From contig NZ_OY762552.1 of assembly GCF_963666025.1 (NCBI RefSeq), positions 1,093,501-1,157,500 of the forward strand: a stretch of DNA of 64,000 nucleotides, given 5' to 3'. Positions within the stretch are counted from its first letter, which is position 1; every line of letters starts with the position of its first letter. The DNA is from an uncultured Methanobacterium sp. (GTDB lineage: Archaea; Methanobacteriota; Methanobacteria; Methanobacteriales; Methanobacteriaceae). A program made the translations under genes and the position numbers. The notes below the pieces were generated by a model. That model ran no database searches. It saw only the letters and a program-made list of their open reading frames with translations, and was not told where the DNA came from. Below, piece by piece: positions 61,078 through 64,000 of the stretch.

Positions 61078-62166
61078 ATGAGTACTGTAGAAGTAGAGAT
61101 TCTTCGTAAAGAGGCTAAAGAAGAGGAAAAAAGAGAAATAGAAGAACTAAGACAAAAATACAAACAAAGACAAAAACAACGCCAACAACAAAACACACCA
61201 CAAAACAATACCAACCCCGAAAAGGAAGCCCTCATACAACAAGCCCAACAACAAGAACAACAAGAAAAAGAACAAATCAGACAAAAACTCAAACAAAGAC
61301 AAAAACAACGCCAACAACAAAACACACCACAAAACAATACCAACCCCGAAAAGGAAGCCCTCATACAACAAGCCCAACAACAAGAACAACAAGAAAAAGA
61401 ACAAATCAGACAAAAATACAAACAAAGACAAAAACAACGCCAACAACAAAACACACCACAAAACACCACTTACCTAGAAAAAGAGGACAACGAACAAAAC
61501 AAAAACACAACTACAAAAAACCCAGAAAAGGAAGATCTCTATAAAAGAGCTTTGAATAGAGAAATAATAGAGAATGATGACATTTGGGAACAGTTTCTGG
61601 TAAAAAAGTCTAAGCAGAATGCTGAACGGTTTAATCAGTCCGAGGAAAGTTATGAATATGAACTTGAAAGTGAGGGACTTGAAACTGATGGGATTGAAAG
61701 CGAAAAATTGGGGATAGCAGAGCTTAATGGGGAAAATGACCAATTAGAAACTGTTGATAGATCTGCATTACTGGCAAAGTACAATATAAAAGATGTTCAA
61801 GAGGATGATGTTACCAATCTTCTAGAAAATTTTGATAGATCAATAACTGATGAGAATGTTGAAGAAATAGAAGAAAGATTGATGGAGACCATTAAACATT
61901 CTGCTTTGTCTCATCCTAAAATTGAATGGGTTAATGTACTGGTATTTTTAGATGAAGAACAAATGATAGGTAACATTAAAATATTGGCAGAATATGATGA
62001 TAAAAACTTTATAAAACGCATAATATCTGATAATAATAAAAAATTAGAAGTGGAATTGATACAAATCGCATTATATGAAGTATGGGATGTTTTCACCACA
62101 TTAGGCGTTAACACCAATGATCTCGAATCAAAAATAGAAGTTGAGGTTGAACTGGACCGGGCGTAG
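61078..62166 (+). CDS. Gln/Lys/Glu-rich repeat coiled-coil protein
   Basis: This 362-aa soluble protein begins with about 140 residues of charged coiled coil in 43-aa repeats (RQKxKQRQKQRQQQNTP, then NNTNPEKEALIQQAQQQEQQ), encoded by near-exact 129-bp repeats. Its middle is acidic, and the C-terminal part (about 215-362) is a folded, acidic domain with ALLAKYNIKDVQEDDVTNLL and a final acidic helix. It has no membrane segment. Unlike its surroundings, the repeat is C/A-rich and nearly free of T on this strand. The family is unknown; it may be a scaffold that binds nucleic acid or other proteins. Confidence 0.75.
   Translation: MSTVEVEILRKEAKEEEKREIEELRQKYKQRQKQRQQQNTPQNNTNPEKEALIQQAQQQEQQEKEQIRQKLKQRQKQRQQQNTPQNNTNPEKEALIQQAQQQEQQEKEQIRQKYKQRQKQRQQQNTPQNTTYLEKEDNEQNKNTTTKNPEKEDLYKRALNREIIENDDIWEQFLVKKSKQNAERFNQSEESYEYELESEGLETDGIESEKLGIAELNGENDQLETVDRSALLAKYNIKDVQEDDVTNLLENFDRSITDENVEEIEERLMETIKHSALSHPKIEWVNVLVFLDEEQMIGNIKILAEYDDKNFIKRIISDNNKKLEVELIQIALYEVWDVFTTLGVNTNDLESKIEVEVELDRA
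61151..61466 (+). repeat. 129-bp in-frame tandem repeat (2.4 copies)
   Basis: Units begin at 61151, 61280 and 61409, each starting GACAAAAA. The first two are identical except for TAC versus CTC, and the third diverges after about 57 nt. The exact periodicity of 43 codons and the near-identity point to recent expansion. Confidence 0.9.
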
Positions 62167-62366
62167 ATATTATCATGAACTTAAACCGTTAATAATAGAT
62201 AAATAATCTAATATAATCTTGTTTATTTTAAATCCCTGATTTTATTGCTTAATGGGTTTTTCTTAACCATTCATGAAGCTAATCGTGAACTTAATCATGA
62301 ATATGGTAGGAATAATTATGATATTTCTTTATAAAATTGATATATTAAAACAAGACTCATGCAGGT

Positions 62367-62660
62367 TTATAAATTAAATTTTCCCTTAAAATAAGGGTTC
62401 ATTTCTATAAATATCCTTATTCCGGGCATATTTTTTATTTCATCCAATCTTTTGGGATTAATGGATATATCAGGATCATGTCCCGTTGGTTTAAGAACAA
62501 TATAACCCTCAACAATTAAAACACTAATAGTATCCTTAACTCTGTTTATTTTATGTTTAGGAAATCCTTTGCATGCATTCACAATAGGAGTGTGTTTTTT
62601 GCCCACATATCCATGACTCAATAAATTGAACAGAACCTTCTCCCTAAGTTTTGGTTTCAT
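62367..62660 (-). CDS. Small winged-helix-like hypothetical protein
   Basis: This basic protein of 97 aa has an N-terminal helical part, KLREKVLFNLLSHGYVG, then HKINRVKDTISVLIVEGY and a wing-like IVLKPTG strand. This order suggests a winged helix, but there is no confirmed family. A C-terminal part (GIRIFIEMNPYFKGKFNL) is distinct. It starts at ATG with no strong ribosome site, perhaps leaderless. It is divergent from another helix-turn-helix gene (85-nt spacer). Confidence 0.6.
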   Translation of the reverse strand: MKPKLREKVLFNLLSHGYVGKKHTPIVNACKGFPKHKINRVKDTISVLIVEGYIVLKPTGHDPDISINPKRLDEIKNMPGIRIFIEMNPYFKGKFNL

Positions 62661-62745
62661 AATATTAATTAAGTAAATAGTAATAAATATATGACGTTAG
62701 TTTTTTATACAAGTTTGTAGTAAAAAAATACATTAGGTGATAATT

Positions 62746-63096
62746 ATGTTGACTGATATTTTTGGTTCAAGTCCCCGGGTTAAAGTGATCGATCTTTTCA
62801 TATCCCATCCCTGGACAGAATACACTAAAACTGACATTGCAAATTACTCTCAAATTGCTCGCAGTACATTATATGATTTTCTAGAAGAATTAGAAGATTA
62901 TGGTCTTATTAAAAAAACAAAAAAAGTAGGAAATGCACAACTTTACATGGTAAACATGGACTCCGAAGTAAGCAAACTTATCAGTGCTTTCCAGTTGAGT
63001 TTGGCTGAGATAGAAATTAAAAAGCAGACAGAAAATACTGAAGACAATATTCCCAAGGATAAATTGAAAAATATTGAAGTTCCTACTTCCAAATAA
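62746..63096 (+). CDS. Winged helix-turn-helix transcriptional regulator
   Basis: This protein of about 116 aa starts MLTDIFGSSPRVKVIDLFIS and has the helix-turn-helix TKTDIANYSQIARSTLYDFL with the wing LIKKTKKVGNAQLYMVN. It resembles the archaeal single-domain wHTH regulators of the MarR/ArsR-like kind. The C-terminal tail is charged and probably disordered. ATG 62746 follows AGGTGATAATT; the in-frame GTG 9 nt upstream is part of that site. It may regulate itself or the divergent small gene. Confidence 0.82.
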   Translation: MLTDIFGSSPRVKVIDLFISHPWTEYTKTDIANYSQIARSTLYDFLEELEDYGLIKKTKKVGNAQLYMVNMDSEVSKLISAFQLSLAEIEIKKQTENTEDNIPKDKLKNIEVPTSK

Positions 63097-63211
63097 CTTC
63101 CTACTCAAACATTGGCATCCTGATGATTTTTTAGGATAAATCTATTTTATATAAAATCTGATCGATTGATTTTTTTTAAGTTATACTTTTTGGACTATCC
63201 ACCCGAAACTG

Positions 63212-63868
63212 TTAGATTAAACCGGTAATGTAATTTCCTAGAGGTAGAGTAATATTAGCTTCAATAATCGCTGCAATAAAGATTAAAACTATGGCAATTG
63301 CAAGCAATACCAGGGAATCCTTAAATTTCCAGTAATGATCACTTATGGGTGTTTTTCTCATTATACTTTTTATTACCCCTATAACCAGGGTTGTAAGCCT
63401 GAATCCTGCAGCACCAGCTATAATGAATCCTGGAAGTTCCAGTATACCATGAGGTAAAGTGTAAACAATAAAATGTACCGGAGTGAAAACTCCAGAACTG
63501 GTTACAATAGGACCATGTATTAAATATCCAAGGAATGCCCCATAAAGGAATCCATTAACTGATAAGACCCCTACTGGAATTATTCCAATCAGTCCACCAA
63601 AGTAGGCAACAAGTGCAGCTTGAAGATTGTGAAGGAATATTGAAAGTGTATTTATCTGGATATGGCTTTCATGAAGTAATGTGAAATAAGTGTTCAGGAG
63701 ATGTCCAATATAATCTGATGAAAAGTAACCAATCAAAATACCTAAAAATAAGAATCCCAAAAACAGGACTACTGAAAAGGTTAATATTGTCTTGTTCCGA
63801 TTATAAAGACCTTTAAAAACCCCTGAGAACTTATTCCAAAAATTGTTATCTGTAACCTGTTTAGACAT
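63212..63868 (-). CDS. Stage II sporulation protein M-like membrane protein
   Basis: This membrane protein of about 218 aa has six predicted helices and the SpoIIM/DUF95 signature PHGILELPGFIIAGAAGF. In archaea it is not related to sporulation; it may organise membrane or envelope processes. The ATG at 63868 is chosen because GGGGAGAATTGTATT precedes it; in-frame ATGs at 63889 and 63922 lack sites. It lies at the window end, convergent with the wHTH gene, and its promoter is in the last 130 bases. Confidence 0.85.
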   Translation of the reverse strand: MSKQVTDNNFWNKFSGVFKGLYNRNKTILTFSVVLFLGFLFLGILIGYFSSDYIGHLLNTYFTLLHESHIQINTLSIFLHNLQAALVAYFGGLIGIIPVGVLSVNGFLYGAFLGYLIHGPIVTSSGVFTPVHFIVYTLPHGILELPGFIIAGAAGFRLTTLVIGVIKSIMRKTPISDHYWKFKDSLVLLAIAIVLIFIAAIIEANITLPLGNYITGLI

Positions 63869-64000
63869 AATACAATTCTCCCCATTCATCAAATATGATG
63901 AGCTTAATTCATAATTATTCAATCACCTATAATAATTATAGTTTGTGCTTCATTATTTAAAAGTATAAAATGAGCTTAAATCTGATTTATTAGTCTAAAA

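Noticed and set aside
61151..61466. Possible CRISPR array
   Set aside because: The units are contiguous, 129 bp, in frame with a protein and have no unique spacers; no cas genes are present.
61059..61469. Long Cys/Phe/Leu-rich open frame on the minus strand
   Set aside because: It is the antisense shadow of the CAA/CAG-like repeat of the coiled-coil gene; its composition follows from the repeat and it has no ribosome site.

Overview
The window looks like a chromosomal segment of a methanogenic archaeon of the Methanobacteriales, most likely a mesophilic Methanobacterium-type organism. Three things point there. The trp genes are in the order trpE-G-C-F-B-A-D, as in Methanothermobacter. Ribosome binding sites match the methanogen anti-Shine-Dalgarno (AGGAGGTGATC-like). 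Many genes belong to families common in this group (DUF4013, archaeal NYN, TCAD9-like kinase, multi-PAS sensors with HisKA_2 kinases, iron-sulfur flavoproteins). The DNA is AT-rich, with long AT-only spacers. No insertion sequence, integrase, CRISPR array or rRNA was seen, and there is one tRNA gene. The genus is an inference.

Layout. 1-6573: tryptophan operon, with trpE cut by the window edge and several 4-nt ATGA overlaps. 6734-14197: metal homeostasis, with a CPC-type Zn/Cd ATPase behind a palindromic operator, tRNA-Ser(CGA), a CPBP protease/zinc ribbon/RDD fusion, and a CPH-type (CopB) ATPase divergent from a MarR regulator across twin palindromes. 14270-22015: two flavodoxin-like proteins, a CDP-alcohol phosphatidyltransferase, a methyltransferase, a TMEM175-like channel, a GyrI-like protein, a nitroreductase/GyrI fusion, a NYN protein and TrkA. 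22256-24957: an arsenic cluster of ArsR, a DGC-motif protein and an arsenite methyltransferase fused to a QueG-like iron-sulfur domain.

25072-29919: a large STAS-unknown-kinase protein, two paralogous membrane proteins (one with a Cys-rich exported segment) and a secreted Gln/Cys repeat protein. 30493-37272: a duplicated anion transporter (SLC13/DASS) flanking a PAS histidine kinase with a degenerate ATPase domain, then a universal stress protein and a PAS-only sensor. 37816-47025: ferredoxin and iron-sulfur flavoprotein, small membrane proteins, a MarR/MFS pair, and a TetR/aldo-keto reductase unit sharing one operator sequence. 47210-63868: a sensor kinase, CapA, redox and stress proteins, MATE, DUF4013, a flavoprotein, exported proteins, a winged-helix/CruF-like pair, SRPBCC and VOC proteins, a 129-bp-repeat coiled-coil protein, small helix-turn-helix proteins and SpoIIM.

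As a whole, the window reads as core biosynthesis followed by an accessory zone for metals, arsenic, redox stress and signalling. The least explained parts are the ArsM/iron-sulfur fusion, the STAS/kinase protein with the membrane cluster beside it, and the transporter-kinase-transporter unit. That unit also shows strong ribosome binding sites placed for an ACG rather than an ATG start.
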